Shown here: one piece after another, positions 11,373-21,440 of the stretch
How the letters are laid out: every line of letters begins with the position of its first letter
Numbering within the stretch: the stretch's first letter is position 1
NCBI RefSeq assembly: GCF_036417845.1
Contig: NC_089981.1
Coordinates: 40,740,668-40,804,667, forward strand
From: Apteryx mantelli
Lineage: Eukaryota > Chordata > Aves > Apterygiformes > Apterygidae
Direction: 5' to 3'
DNA length: 64,000 bases
Made by a program: the position numbers and the translations under genes
Notes under the pieces: model-generated
Told to the model about the DNA's origin: nothing
Databases searched by the model: none
What the model saw: the letters and a program-made list of their open reading frames with translations, nothing else

Positions 11373-12920
11373 GATCTTGTAAATATTTAAGTTCCTGGAT
11401 TTGTATTTCTTATCAGTTTTTTAACTGTGCATATAATGTCATGCTAACAGTCTTAGTTTCCATTCAAATTGTGGCTGCTGTTCAAGTTTAGATTGTTCTA
11501 ATACCCAGAGACTACAGCTGTGATTAGAGGCCCATTCTGGCAGCTACTATGTTAACACAAATGAATATTACTCTGTGAATCCCAACAGTCCTTTCAGCAC
11601 CTTACCTCCCAGGCAACTGTTTGACAGAAAAATAAAACACCTTTAAAACCAGGTTTATTTATTCTGTAAATTCCTTTTGCTTCATTCACAAATACCATCC
11701 CAGTGTTTGTTTAAAATCAGCCTTGCACTGTTATGTCCAGACTATTATATTAAGTCTCTTTATTGGCTTCTGTGCATCCTCTGCAACAGATTTTGGCTGC
11801 TCATCATTGACTTCAAAGTTAGCTGCAAAAATTTCCAATCCACCTTTTAGTTAACAATTTCTAGTTTCCATTTTTTCCACTTAGGAAAATCTTTTTTTCT
11901 TCCACGCAATGATATCTCAGGGTCAAAAAAATTATGTAAACCAACCAGTTTGGATGGAATTAATGATGAGCGAACTGAGCATTTAGATGATTAGCTACGT
12001 GATTTCCTTATGCAATCAGGTAATTAGACATCTAAATTCTAGACTTTATATTGCCAGCTTAATTCTTTCAGCTGACCTTGAATAAAAAATGTTGGATGAA
12101 AAAAGAGAACCTATATAAAACAAAAAACAAGCCCTGGAGAGTTTCCTGGTAAATTAAGATGTTTTAATTCCTTTACTACAAAATCCTTAATAACTGAGTG
12201 AATTTCACTTCCCAGGTATTCTTATTAGAATTAGAATCAGATGAAGAATAATAAGGCTTACCACCACTCTTATTCAGAGTACTGTTTCAGGTGATTGAAT
12301 ATGCCATGTTTTTCAAGTGGCCAACCACCTGCAACTCTCGAAAGTGTGGGTGGTTCTTTACCTTCTGCATCAAGATGAATTTGTTGTTCTTAATATTGTC
12401 CACAATACAACAGTACAAATTATAAAAGACATGAATTAACATCTTTTGTAGCAGCCTCAGGAGAGAGATCAAGAGGTAAAATAAAATAGCTATATTTTCA
12501 ATGCCCAGCTCTTCCTCTAAAGATGGGCATTGTGAGCCAGCGTACTGGGGATATACAATAACCACCAACTAGTAGAGGTCCCCCACACATGTGGTAGTGG
12601 CCAGTGTTCTCATCTTCCTCTGTATGTGTATGTGATGAGAAATCTGAAGGCTTATAAGCTGACTGGCCTGCTTTTTTAAAGAAAAAATCAGGGGCTTCTG
12701 TGTGTCACAATTTTCAAAGGTCAAAAAGAGACAGCAAACTGGAGTTTGATTTTCAGAGGGTGTTGCTCAAGCCCTTCTCAGAAGTTAGTCTCCTTTGAAA
12801 CGGCATAGGGTAGGTAGTCAAATATGGAGGGACCTAGAGCCACCAATCGTTTAAAAAATGTAAGCCAGTCCTTCTGTCTTTAATGCATTGAGTCTAGTGG
12901 TAATTAACTCTGAAGATTTT

Positions 12921-13023
12921 TTTTCAATCTGAATTCAATCTTTCCCTTTTGCTTTGGGCTCCCAGCTGCATTATTTCCACTCCTTTCAATGCTCCATTGG
13001 TGCAATGAGTCACTCTGAGCCAC
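12921..13023 (+). repeat. Duplicated ~105-bp module, copy A
   Basis: Copy A aligns almost without gaps to 14,719-14,823 at roughly 80% identity by eye. Shared landmarks in order are TTTTCAATCTGAAT, CAATCTT, AGCTGCATT, TTTCCAC, CAATGC, CCATTGG, TGAGTCA and CTGAGC. Both copies keep an inverted CCAAT box (ATTGG) and a perfect AP-1/bZIP core (TGAGTCA). Confidence 0.75.
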
Positions 13024-14718
13024 ACCACATAGTTTAGTGCCACCACTAAAGTTTGTGCTGTGCCCTTCCTGTAGATTAATCTGGTACTTCAGGGTCCAAG
13101 TACTTCTTGCAAGCAGTAAAATCCATATATTATTCTCTTAAAAGCTGATAATGACAACATAATGTCCCTAAAATGTAACTGGGAACCGAGATGCTGCTTG
13201 TTGTGGTTCCAAAACACCTAGGTCAGATAAAAAAGAGATTTTCTTTTGCACTGAAATCTACTTCATTTTTACCTTCTAATTCTACTCTGCCTGAAGAAGA
13301 AACATTGATTAGCTGGTTTTGAAGACAATCAATGCTCTAACAAGTACATGCCCCCAAAGCGTCATCAGAATTATCATGGAATTAATTATTTTCTGCAGTC
13401 TTTCAAATGCTATGACAAGTGTCATACACTTCATTACAGACTGATGATCATACATCTTTTTATGTTTCAGTCCTTTGGAATATTATATTTTGTTTATGAC
13501 CACCTTCCTGTCCCTGCAATGAGTATAGTCTCTGAAGTGTGATTTAATGCTTGTTATGCCACTTTCTCTATGAGGCTGGGACACGGCTTGACTAAGCAAT
13601 TTCTCCCTCCTTCTGAAATAAAACACACATTTAAAAAGGGCACAGTCCAAATGCACAATATACTAACATCATGGGCCTGAGCAGGAATATGGTAAAGTCA
13701 GACTGTGAACTGCTCTTTTCAGGAGCCTTAAAATAAAGGACAACAATTTAGCTGAGAGTCTGAGGGGGCCACAAATTGTTCTGGTGCTTGGCAAACACTC
13801 AGCTTCCCTCCTCGAGGCTCCTGGTGGCTCAGGGAGCTGCTGGGGCTCCAAGCTTCAGTCTGGAAACTCAGGGACTGTCTTAACATACCGCAACCATGAC
13901 ACCAATGCCTAAGCCACCGGCCATTATCTCATGTCACTTCTGCTACCCCAGTGTCGAGCTTTTCCTTTGGAAAATGCTTCCATCCTTTTGTTTGTCTGCA
14001 CTAACAGTGCTTTAGCTGAGTAAGACCCATGACTAACCTTCAAAAGGGGATATTGACTATCCAGTTTCACCAGGTTGAAGGGACTTTACATGGGCGTGAT
14101 CTTCATTCATTCCTTGGAAAAACATATAGCACTAGACTCTTAGCTCAAATAAAATAGCATGACAAAGGAAACTTGAAGATGGCATTGAAATCCATGAATT
14201 TATACCAGTATCAAACTGTTGAGAGAGAAGTCAGGATGATTTACCTCCCACTTACAAGCTCTGCCCAAACTATAACCTTTCTCAGCATATGAAAAGGTTT
14301 GAAACTGCAACTTTGTACTGTAGATATTTGTTTTCCTCTATTGTTTACTTGTGTTGTGAATTATTAAGGGCAGTAGTACAGATACACATTTGTGACGACA
14401 GGAACACTTAGCTGCATGTGCTGCTTGGTAAAGGAGTAGCTGCTCAGGGCCTGCACATACTGATTAGCTTGCTGATGGCTGTTCCTGTTGTTCTTCTTTT
14501 TTATTCAGGGGTCCAGCATGAGAGCTGGACTGTGAATACTGAGCTATTATTGCAGGCTCACAAACGTGGAGCTGAAGGTATTGATTTTTTGAAAAGATGT
14601 TTGGAACACTAATAAAAATAAAAAATAAAGTCAAGGATGATGAGGCTTTACAAATAGCCAATAAAATATCCACAAGAAAGTTAGTAAACTCTTGGGCTAT
14701 TCAACCTTGACAACGTCC

Positions 14719-14823
14719 TTTTCAATCTGAATCCAATCTTCTCCTTGTGCTTTTAGCAGCTAGCTGCATTTGTTTCCACCCCTCACAATGCCCCATTGGC
14801 TCAGTGAGTCATTCTGAGCTACA
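14719..14823 (+). repeat. Duplicated ~105-bp module, copy B
   Basis: Second copy of the module at 12,921-13,023, same orientation, about 1.8 kb downstream. Flanking sequences do not align, so the unit boundaries look discrete. It may be a member of an unrecognised dispersed repeat or a local duplication of a regulatory element. Confidence 0.75.
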
Positions 14824-15101
14824 GCGTACACTTTCAGACTTTCACACTCTACAGTCACCCTAGGGGAGCAGAGAAAGAAATGTGTAGCAGAGGACCCCAA
14901 GTAAATGATGAAAGTCCTGCTCATCAGAATGAACTTCTTCCGAAGTCATTGGGAATTCACAGCATGGAGAAGCTGTGAAGCCAGAGCCCTTATCAGACTT
15001 GGGATGGACCTCCCAAGCACACATGCTGTCCTTTCACAGACTTTGGGGTTTATAGTATTTGATTTACCCCATGAATAGGTGAAAAAAAATACAAAATCAT
15101 T

Positions 15102-15119
15102 TTTATTATAAACTTTATT
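15102..15119 (-). terminator. RAG2: RAG2 poly(A) signals (two AATAAA)
   Basis: Two AATAAA hexamers on the minus strand, at 15,114-15,119 and 15,102-15,107, lie about 0.8 kb past the RAG2 stop. T-rich sequence follows on the minus strand. The implied 3' UTR length is in the usual range for RAG2. Confidence 0.6.
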
Positions 15120-15904
15120 AGCTTACTACTTTTTAAAAAAACCAAACACAAGGCATTTTTTGAGCATAGTGGTTTAAAATAGCAATTTGATTTTCGTTGT
15201 GAGATGATATATTCCACAACTAACCAACACTGACATATAACCATTCAGTACCTCTTAAAATCAAAAATTAATTTTCAAGATTTTAATGCTCCATATGTAA
15301 ACTTTCCATAACGGAAGTTCCTTAAGAAAACTGACCCTCAGTGTCTGAATATTTCATTATTTCTGATACCAGGGTCTTAAACCATCACTTTAGTTTAAAA
15401 CCAGTGTAACTACTCTAATTTTAATTCATTACACCAACATAAATGTGGACTAATGCAGTTATAAATTAGGCCCAGTATTTCTAGAACTACTCACTAAGAC
15501 AAAAAATTAAAATGGGTAATATGATGTTTTTTATGGACAGATGCTAAGACCAATGAGTACATTGGTAAAGCCGTATTCTACAAGTGGGTCCTTTAAACTC
15601 ACTGGGCATAACTGGGGAGTGAGTTATAGCATAAGATACAGCACAAAATTATCAGTACTGGGCTGTCTGCTCGCACAGCGCCCTGTATGAGTGGGGTTCC
15701 TATCGTCGTTTTAAGATCTGGATGTTACTAAAATATACATAAAGAAATTCTTGAGCTTTGAAATTCACCTGAAATATCGAGATAATTAAAATCAATTAAA
15801 AAGATCTCTAGGAGCCCTAACATCCATTCTGCTGCAACCAGTGCTATCTGTCTTTGACTGTGATTTCACTTCCTCCCAGCCAAATACAAATCAGTGATTT
15901 AAAT
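15120..15904 (-). other. RAG2: RAG2 3' UTR
   Basis: AT-rich noncoding sequence between the RAG2 stop codon and the nearest pair of poly(A) hexamers. A decayed 'gtgtaactac...' repeat phrase sits near 15,400-15,480. No open frame of interest. Confidence 0.55.
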
Positions 15905-17488
15905 CTATTCAAATAATCTCCGAAGAAAGGATTTTTTCACTGGTGTTAACTTCATGGCTTTCTTTTTGCGCAGTGGTTTCATGGGTTGTTTTTTCAGTTG
16001 CCCCACCTTCTTGGGTGTTTGGAGCCCTTTATTAAGGTCAACATGCTCGTTGCAGAAGTATTTGACATTTGCTTCCGAGAGATGCAGGAGCATGGTCTCT
16101 GACAGATCCATACATTGTGCGTGGACCCAGTGGCCATCCCTGCTGGAACACAGGATCATGGCAGGCTTGTTGAGTTCTGTTGAATAGAAAGGGACCCAGG
16201 TGTTAATGTTAACATTGCAGCTAGCAGAGCAGGTGATCCAGTAGCCCGTTTCTGATTCATCTTCTTCATCATCTTCATTGTAAGTGTCAGTATCATCAAC
16301 ATCAAAGCTACTGGCTTCAGCACTAAAACAAAACTCTTCTGAATCTTCAAACGGAGTGGAGTCTCCTGGGTCTTCAGTAGATGTCTGACTGCAAGTTTGG
16401 GCTGTCAGTTCTTCCTCCTCATCCTCTTCTGCTCCTCTGCATCTCAAAATGTAGAAGTAGTTTGCATCTGAGATCATCTGTTTGTTGTCCCCTGGAATGC
16501 CCAGCAATACAGACCCTTTGCCCATATCACAGCCAAACCATATCCTGCAGTGTTTAATATCTGGTGTCCAGCGTGGGGTCTCCCTTTCAACAATCTCTAT
16601 CTTGTTATCTTCTAAAACTATGGTGTTACAAACCAACCTTTTCTGGTTGTCAGACTGATAGCCCCCAACAAGGACAAATTCTGTATCACCGATCTGAGTC
16701 ACAACAGCACTTGACACAGATATCCCACCTGGCAATATAGTGCAAGTCACAGCTGGGCTGCCCAGTGGGAGATCAACTTTTAGCTTGTATAAGCTGGGGG
16801 CCCTGATATTATTTTGAAGTGAATGACCACCCAAAATGTAGATCGTATCATTTTTGGCAACAGAAACATGGAAAGAAAGTCCATCTTGAAGCTCTGGAAG
16901 TATGTATGACGTACAGCATCCAAACTCGAAATCAACCAGAAACACAGATGGCAAACAGTCAACTACGCTATTCCATTTTTCAGTGGTTCTTTGTCCAAGA
17001 GGAACATATGATCTTCCTCCAAAAATAACACTCATGCTTTTTCCCCGGCTATGAACTACATTAATTGTATGTCCATATCTTGCTTCAGGAACATCACCGG
17101 CCAGATCTTTCTCAATGCATTGAAATGTGGTTCTCTTGCTATTTTTGCTTACAAGACTCATAATGTAAATCTTATCAGAAAGATCATTGTTAGGTGTTTT
17201 CCCACCGTGAATGATATACTGGTACTTATCGGACTCTGCATTGCCTCTGAGAGTACAAATAGCAGGGTAGCGGAGAGGGGGAAGATAACAGGAATCTTTA
17301 GAGAAGATTGCAGGTTTCATTTTGAGCTCATTCTGTTTTATATCAAGGAGGAAAACACCAGTGGGACAGGATCTCTTTGGCCATCCTTTCTGCCCAAAAA
17401 AGAAAACATGCCCATCAAAATTCAGCAGAGAAAAGCCTGGCTGAATCAAGGATGAGTTACTGATGGCTGATACCATCTGCAATGACAT
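15905..17488 (-). CDS. RAG2: RAG2, V(D)J recombinase cofactor
   Basis: RAG2 (527 aa, same length as human) joins RAG1 in the recombinase, stabilises DNA cleavage and targets the complex to active chromatin. The start chosen is MSLQMV at 17,488. The frame opens seven codons earlier (MTQSPGV) but the shorter start is the conserved one. Seen: an N-terminal six-bladed Kelch propeller (about residues 1-350) with double-glycine turns such as HGGKTPNN (94-101), FGGRSY, LGGHSL and VGGYQ; an acidic hinge (about 352-414, rich in E/D); a PHD finger with ligands C420, C424, C447, H453, H456, C459, C479 and H482; and the H3K4me3-contacting W454. TP at 491-492 matches the cell-cycle degradation phosphosite (human T490). 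The basic tail ends SFLRRLFE. One coding exon, convergent to RAG1, as in all tetrapods. Confidence 0.99.
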   Translation of the reverse strand: MSLQMVSAISNSSLIQPGFSLLNFDGHVFFFGQKGWPKRSCPTGVFLLDIKQNELKMKPAIFSKDSCYLPPLRYPAICTLRGNAESDKYQYIIHGGKTPNNDLSDKIYIMSLVSKNSKRTTFQCIEKDLAGDVPEARYGHTINVVHSRGKSMSVIFGGRSYVPLGQRTTEKWNSVVDCLPSVFLVDFEFGCCTSYILPELQDGLSFHVSVAKNDTIYILGGHSLQNNIRAPSLYKLKVDLPLGSPAVTCTILPGGISVSSAVVTQIGDTEFVLVGGYQSDNQKRLVCNTIVLEDNKIEIVERETPRWTPDIKHCRIWFGCDMGKGSVLLGIPGDNKQMISDANYFYILRCRGAEEDEEEELTAQTCSQTSTEDPGDSTPFEDSEEFCFSAEASSFDVDDTDTYNEDDEEDESETGYWITCSASCNVNINTWVPFYSTELNKPAMILCSSRDGHWVHAQCMDLSETMLLHLSEANVKYFCNEHVDLNKGLQTPKKVGQLKKQPMKPLRKKKAMKLTPVKKSFLRRLFE

Positions 17489-17523
17489 TACACCTGGTGA
17501 CTGGGTCATATTATGATCGGTAT

Positions 17524-17545
17524 CTGCAAAAGAAACACATGAAAC
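17524..17545 (-). other. RAG2: RAG2 coding-exon splice acceptor
   Basis: On the minus strand, TTTCTTTTGCAG precedes the exon, whose first base is 17,523, giving 35 bases of 5' UTR before MSLQMV. This is the expected junction with an upstream untranslated RAG2 exon. Confidence 0.75.
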
Positions 17546-17611
17546 ATGCTTTAAAAACTATGAGAGAATTTAAATTTACAGAAGACTGACTGCATTTTCC
17601 TGAGTAGGTTT

Positions 17612-17695
17612 TATCAAATTGGCAACTCAGTTCTCCTATCTGTTAAATGGTAATATTGATATTTATTAAGCTTTGTAAGATACTCAGAGACCTAA
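17612..17695 (+). repeat. MIR-like SINE fragment
   Basis: GGCAACTCAGTTCTCCTATC with TGTTAAATGGTAATATTGATA and 'tttgtaagatactcagagacc' follows the MIR core order 'ctcagtttccccatctgtaaaatgg...'. It lies in the putative RAG2 intron beside the coding exon. Confidence 0.45.
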
Positions 17696-18239
17696 AAAGA
17701 GAGCTTCTTCTACCAAGCAAGAATTGTGCATCAGTTCTGGGGAATTTTGTAAAAATTACAGATTGTTGGAACTTCAAAGCAAAACACTTGGTGCAGGGGA
17801 TCCTTTACTGCTGACATGTCAGAGGGTATGTGTAGCGTAGCAGGAAAGAAAGAATACGCCCAGGAAAGACGAATTTCGCAGAACGGTTGCAGACACGAAA
17901 TCATGCTTGTGAATGCTTTTTTTTTTCAAACAGAGGGCGAGATCCTCGCTCGCCACGCAGCGCATGAACGCGGCCTCTGCCAGCTCGCCGGTCAGCGACA
18001 GCTCTGCAGCTCTAACGTCCGAACAGGCGCAGGGAATTAGTCACAGGCCTTATTCTCCTTGTTTTGGGGGGGGGGGGGGGGAAGGAAAAAAAAAGCGCTT
18101 CCCAGAGCCCTCCGACGAGTTTCTCGGGCAGACAAGGGACGCCAGCGCCCGCAGAACGGTTTGTATCCCGCAGCCTGCCCGCTGCCGCCGCGGCCCGGCC
18201 CTGCCCAGCGCGGCCCTGCCCGACGCCCGCGGCAGGCCG

Positions 18240-18332
18240 GGCCGCGGCGGCTCCATGGCAACGGCGGCCGCGGTGCCTTGTGGGGGCGGTAGTTCTGGCG
18301 GGCGGGCGCGGCAGCCCGCGCGGGGAGCGGAG
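18240..18332 (+). other. IFTAP: IFTAP first exon (untranslated), donor end
   Basis: GGAGCGGAG followed by GTGAGTGG is a consensus splice donor (GT at 18,333) inside the CpG island, on the strand and at the place expected for IFTAP exon 1. The left edge is a guess because the transcription start cannot be read. An ATG at 18,255 opens a frame of exactly 26 codons to the donor (MATAAAVPC...). It is out of frame with the conserved coding start if joined directly to the 30,254 exon, so it is best read as an upstream frame. Confidence 0.6.
18249..18262 (+). promoter_or_regulatory. IFTAP: RFX X-box-like site
   Basis: GGCTCCATGGCAAC fits RYYNYY-N2-RRNRAC at 11 of 12 defined or free positions, with a perfect GGCAAC half-site. 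X-boxes bound by RFX factors mark promoters of ciliary genes, and IFTAP is one. The site also covers the ATG at 18,255. Confidence 0.45.
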
Positions 18333-20474
18333 GTGAGTGGCGCCCGGCGGCCGCGGGCGCCGGGACGGCGCGGGCAGAGCGGCGGAGGCGTCGCGGTGCC
18401 GCGGGGGCTGCGAAGCGCGGCGCGGCGCGGCGCCGCGGAGGGGCCCCCGGGCAGCGCGCCGCGGGCAGCCGGCCGGGCAGCGCTTCGGCCGGGCCTCGGC
18501 GTGTGGCGGCGGCCGCCGCCCCGTCGCTGGGGTCTTCGCCTCCCTTGCGGACAGCGCGGGCGGCTCTGCTCCCGTCCGGATGGGCAGACGGGACCTGCCC
18601 AGTGGGCGCGAGTAACGCACGAGCAGACAGATACAAACCGTCGTTGAACGGTTTGCGGGCTTACAAGAAAAAGACGAAGATTTGTTGAGGGCGTTTAGGA
18701 ATTCTCAGCCCCCGGCGTATTTCTGCCCGTATACTGTGCTGGATCCCCGTAGTGCCTGTGTGCCCCCCTTTCGAGGGTGCACGCCGCTGTACTAATACAG
18801 GGATCTGCCGTTAAACGCTTTGAGTCTGGTTTGGGCATTCATCTTACTGTCTTACATCTACTTCAGAAATCTTCACGTATGACTATTACTACAGTCTCCA
18901 CCATGTCACAAAGTATTTTTCAGATACTGAACAGCACCCAGTTCTGAAGACTAGAGATCAGTGTAGACACAGAGTGGGGAAGGACCCATGATAATGATTA
19001 AAAGTGAGACTGATAGACGACACACAAAGCCTACTGGTTAAATAAACACACTTAACTCCTTTCGTCCTTGTCATCCCTTAACGCTCTGTGAACTCTACGT
19101 GAGCATGCAGTTCAATAACTAAAAGAGTATTTCCCCTGGATTCTGTGAGAGGAGTCGCTCCTTAGGCATGGGGCTGGATTGCTTTGGCTTTCTGGGTTGT
19201 CCCAGGCCAACTGCGCTGTATTGGCCCTCAGCGTGGCTACGCTGGCCTCTACCTCTAATCTTCCATCACCACCACCGATTCCTGTGGGCCAGCACTCACA
19301 CTTACCTGCCTTGGAGCAGTTTCAGGGAGCTAAGGAGTTAGGAGACTTACCTTATAACAAAGATTTTTCTGTGGCTTTATGTTAAAAGCCATCTCACTGC
19401 AAGGTCAGATTAGCACTACTGCCAGTCTCTATGGGAGGGAGGCACATAGAGGCTTCATGCCCTTTGGTGACAGCTATCCACTAGTTCAGTGTAACACGTA
19501 TATCAAATGTAAATCTCAGTCTACTGCAAATTTGACATAAAACAGCTTGAATTTTCTTCAGTGAGTTTATATATAGGCAGTGCTTGCAAGGACTACTTGC
19601 AAGGAACTGCTGCTGGTAGCTCCTTTGGTCTGGTTGCTCAATCACGTGCACAAGCCCTGAGTCGTCAGATACACTTCAAATGTCTATATCCAAATTTTAC
19701 TCAGCTCGATAGACTTTGTACCAAGTGTTAGAATTAGAGAGGATGATAATTCAGGAATGTTACATGAAAATGGCCCTTGTGAACAGGAGGAAAGGGAAAG
19801 GAAACCTGGAGAAGCCTATGGAGGGAAACAGACAAATGACTTTGTTGTGGTGCAGCACCAGGTAGAGGGCAAAAGACATTACAAGAAATAAAGATGGATA
19901 AATAGAGATGGGTGGAATTATATAAACAATTACCAGTTATGGTGACCTGAGTCATGCTTCATCATATTGGATGTTTTTATGAAAGACGGCGCTTCAAGGA
20001 TCATACAAATAAGTGAGAATCTCAGCATTCCTTTTAACAAGAATACATTTTCTAACTCCTGTATTTGAGAAGTGAACTGTAGAGATCTGAGCTAGAAGCT
20101 AAACGAGAGAAGGAAACTAACATTCTACCCTATTTTTTTAAAACTAAACTTATGATTCTATGAGCGCTTTTTTTAGTTAGCAGTTGTCTGTACAGCAAAA
20201 AGATATTACAAGGAATTCAGATTTAGATAGTTTTAATGGGAGAGCTATTTACAGGAGGATCAAATGAAGAGAGAAGGTGCTTTCTAAATGTACTAGCTAA
20301 TATGATTTGAAATGTCTTGTAGTGATTAGTATGGAAACAGATGGACATATTTAAAATTATGATGGGGAGGGGATTATTTTAGAAACTGGATTACCAGTAT
20401 GTCAGCTCATATATCTGTTTTTTATAAATGTTCACTAGAAATTATGGGATGAATGGGTTTTAGCAACAAAGGGT

Positions 20475-20665
20475 AGATTCAGGTGCCTAAACATCAAGTG
20501 TCATTTCATATGCCTTGTCGTCTAGCTGCTGCTTATGAAGGCTGCAGATCTCCCATAGGACCTGTGTCCTAGGTCCTAAGACTATCTAGGGTTTATAAAA
20601 TACCTATGGTATATAGGTACCTATGTTTAGGCACCGAGTGACTCCCAAAGTGTGTTTCCTACTTA
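20475..20665. repeat. Old 'gcacctaa'-type sauropsid repeat
   Basis: AGGTGCCTAAACATCAAGTG ... CCATAGGACCTG ... TACCTATGTTTAGGCACCGAG shows the repeated 'ggtgcctaa / ttaggcacc' phrases typical of an old repeat common in birds, turtles and crocodilians. Strongly diverged. Confidence 0.4.
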
Positions 20666-21129
20666 CTGTTCTCTTTGATCCTATGTAGTAATTGTTTCGT
20701 CATCAATGTGCTGTGCCTGTTCCTTGATTAGGCAACAAAAGCATTTTAAACAGGAAAACAAGGAATAACCAATATTGTTGTTTAATCTGACTTTTCATAT
20801 TAGTATTTATTTTGTGAACATTAAAATAATACCATATTCATGACAGTTTCACAGCTACTAGAATGCTACCATATAGTGTATGATTTGATCTTATGAACTG
20901 TAGCAAACCAAAAGTACCTTTCAGTTAGAAAAAAATATGGTATTTGAACAACTCTGATTAGATACTCTAAGTGAATGGATTGCAAGATAACATGGAGTCT
21001 TAGCTGGTAAATGCTCATTGCTGTCCATCAAATTCTGTCAGCAGTCTTGTAACTTGGCATGAACACATTGTGGAATTGAATTTATTTTGCAATATTATAT
21101 ATTTTTCTTTTTCTCTGATTGCTCTGCAG

Positions 21130-21251
21130 GGTCTACTTTTGCAAAAGGAAAAGAGCATACCCCTGAAAAGCAGCTCCCAAATTCTTCACAGTCAAAACCC
21201 TATTCAGACAGCTAAAGAGCTTTGAAGTCCTCCATAAAGAGGGTTAAGAAA
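21130..21251 (+). other. IFTAP: Candidate untranslated IFTAP exon
   Basis: A strong acceptor (long TTTTTCTTTTTCTC tract, then CTCTGCAG ending 21,129) and a GTAAGT donor (GT at 21,252) bracket 122 bases that contain no ATG, as fits a 5' UTR exon. Joined to exon 1, the upstream frame from 18,255 runs 31 more codons and stops at TGA within this exon. The supporting signals are splice-site quality only. No conservation could be checked. Confidence 0.35.
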
Positions 21252-21334
21252 GTAAGTTTTTATATAGTATTTCTCAAAACATTTGCTAACTATCAACCAA
21301 GTTTGCTTTGAGCAAAACAATAAGTTAGACGTAC

Positions 21335-21440
21335 CTGGCTGATAGAGGGTTTTTGCGTCCTCCGAAATCTTTCTATGTAATTGGGATTCAAATGTGAGCA
21401 ATTTGAGGAATCTTCTCTGACTTCACAGGGGGTTTGTGGC
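21335..21440 (-). other. RAG2: Candidate untranslated first exon of RAG2
   Basis: On the minus strand the segment ends in CAG followed by GTACGT (donor GT at 21,334-21,333), a strong donor. It would splice to the RAG2 acceptor at 17,524 through a 3.8-kb intron, an ordinary size for this gene. The region just upstream on this strand holds lymphoid-type factor sites. The start at 21,440 is arbitrary. Confidence 0.35.

Larger units (their letters stand above)
7682..11390 (+). other. RAG1: RAG1 3' UTR (probable extent) and AT-rich tail
   Basis: No coding sequence. Mammalian RAG1 has an unusually long 3' UTR of about 3.3 kb. An extent to the AATAAA at 11,367 would give about 3.7 kb here. Earlier AATAAA hexamers at 9856, 9918 and 10,780 could give shorter forms. 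The stretch contains MIR-like and L3-like fragments and a tandem duplication, listed separately. Confidence 0.5.
11391..15100. other. RAG1-RAG2 intergenic gap
   Basis: AT-rich DNA without a credible open frame. The longest frame, at 13,669-13,851, has no recognisable content. The one structure that stands out is the pair of about 105-bp modules at 12,921 and 14,719. The convergent RAG1-RAG2 arrangement with a gap of several kb is the ancestral jawed-vertebrate layout. Confidence 0.6.
17930..18665. promoter_or_regulatory. IFTAP: CpG-island promoter of IFTAP (within RAG2 intron)
   Basis: A sudden GC- and CpG-dense block in an otherwise AT-rich 64 kb, about 0.4 kb upstream (on the RAG2 strand) of the RAG2 coding exon. 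It includes a 16-base G run at 18,066-18,081, an RFX X-box-like site (18,249-18,262), a ZNF143-like ACTAC...CCCCC match on the minus strand (18,274-18,293) and a consensus + strand donor at 18,333. Known: in mammals IFTAP/NWC starts from a promoter inside the RAG2 intron. The large open frames on both strands (up to 244 codons) are a stop-poor GC effect, not genes. Confidence 0.8.

Noticed and set aside
16156-17455. Frames on the + strand opposite RAG2
   Set aside because: Shadows of the RAG2 coding exon. The minus-strand protein is unambiguous.
17489-17509. RAG2 start seven codons upstream (MTQSPGV)
   Set aside because: The ATG at 17,488 (MSLQMV) matches the conserved family start and gives the family length of 527. 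The upstream ATG is in frame but not conserved in known homologues.
17913-18647. Large overlapping open frames (up to 244 codons) on both strands in the CpG island
   Set aside because: Stop-poor GC-rich composition explains them: several frames are open at once on both strands, with Ala/Arg/Gly/Pro-rich translations and no family resemblance.
20140-20162. TATGATTCTATGA, resembling a CR1 3' tail repeat
   Set aside because: The adjoining sequence does not continue into CR1, so this is too short to call.
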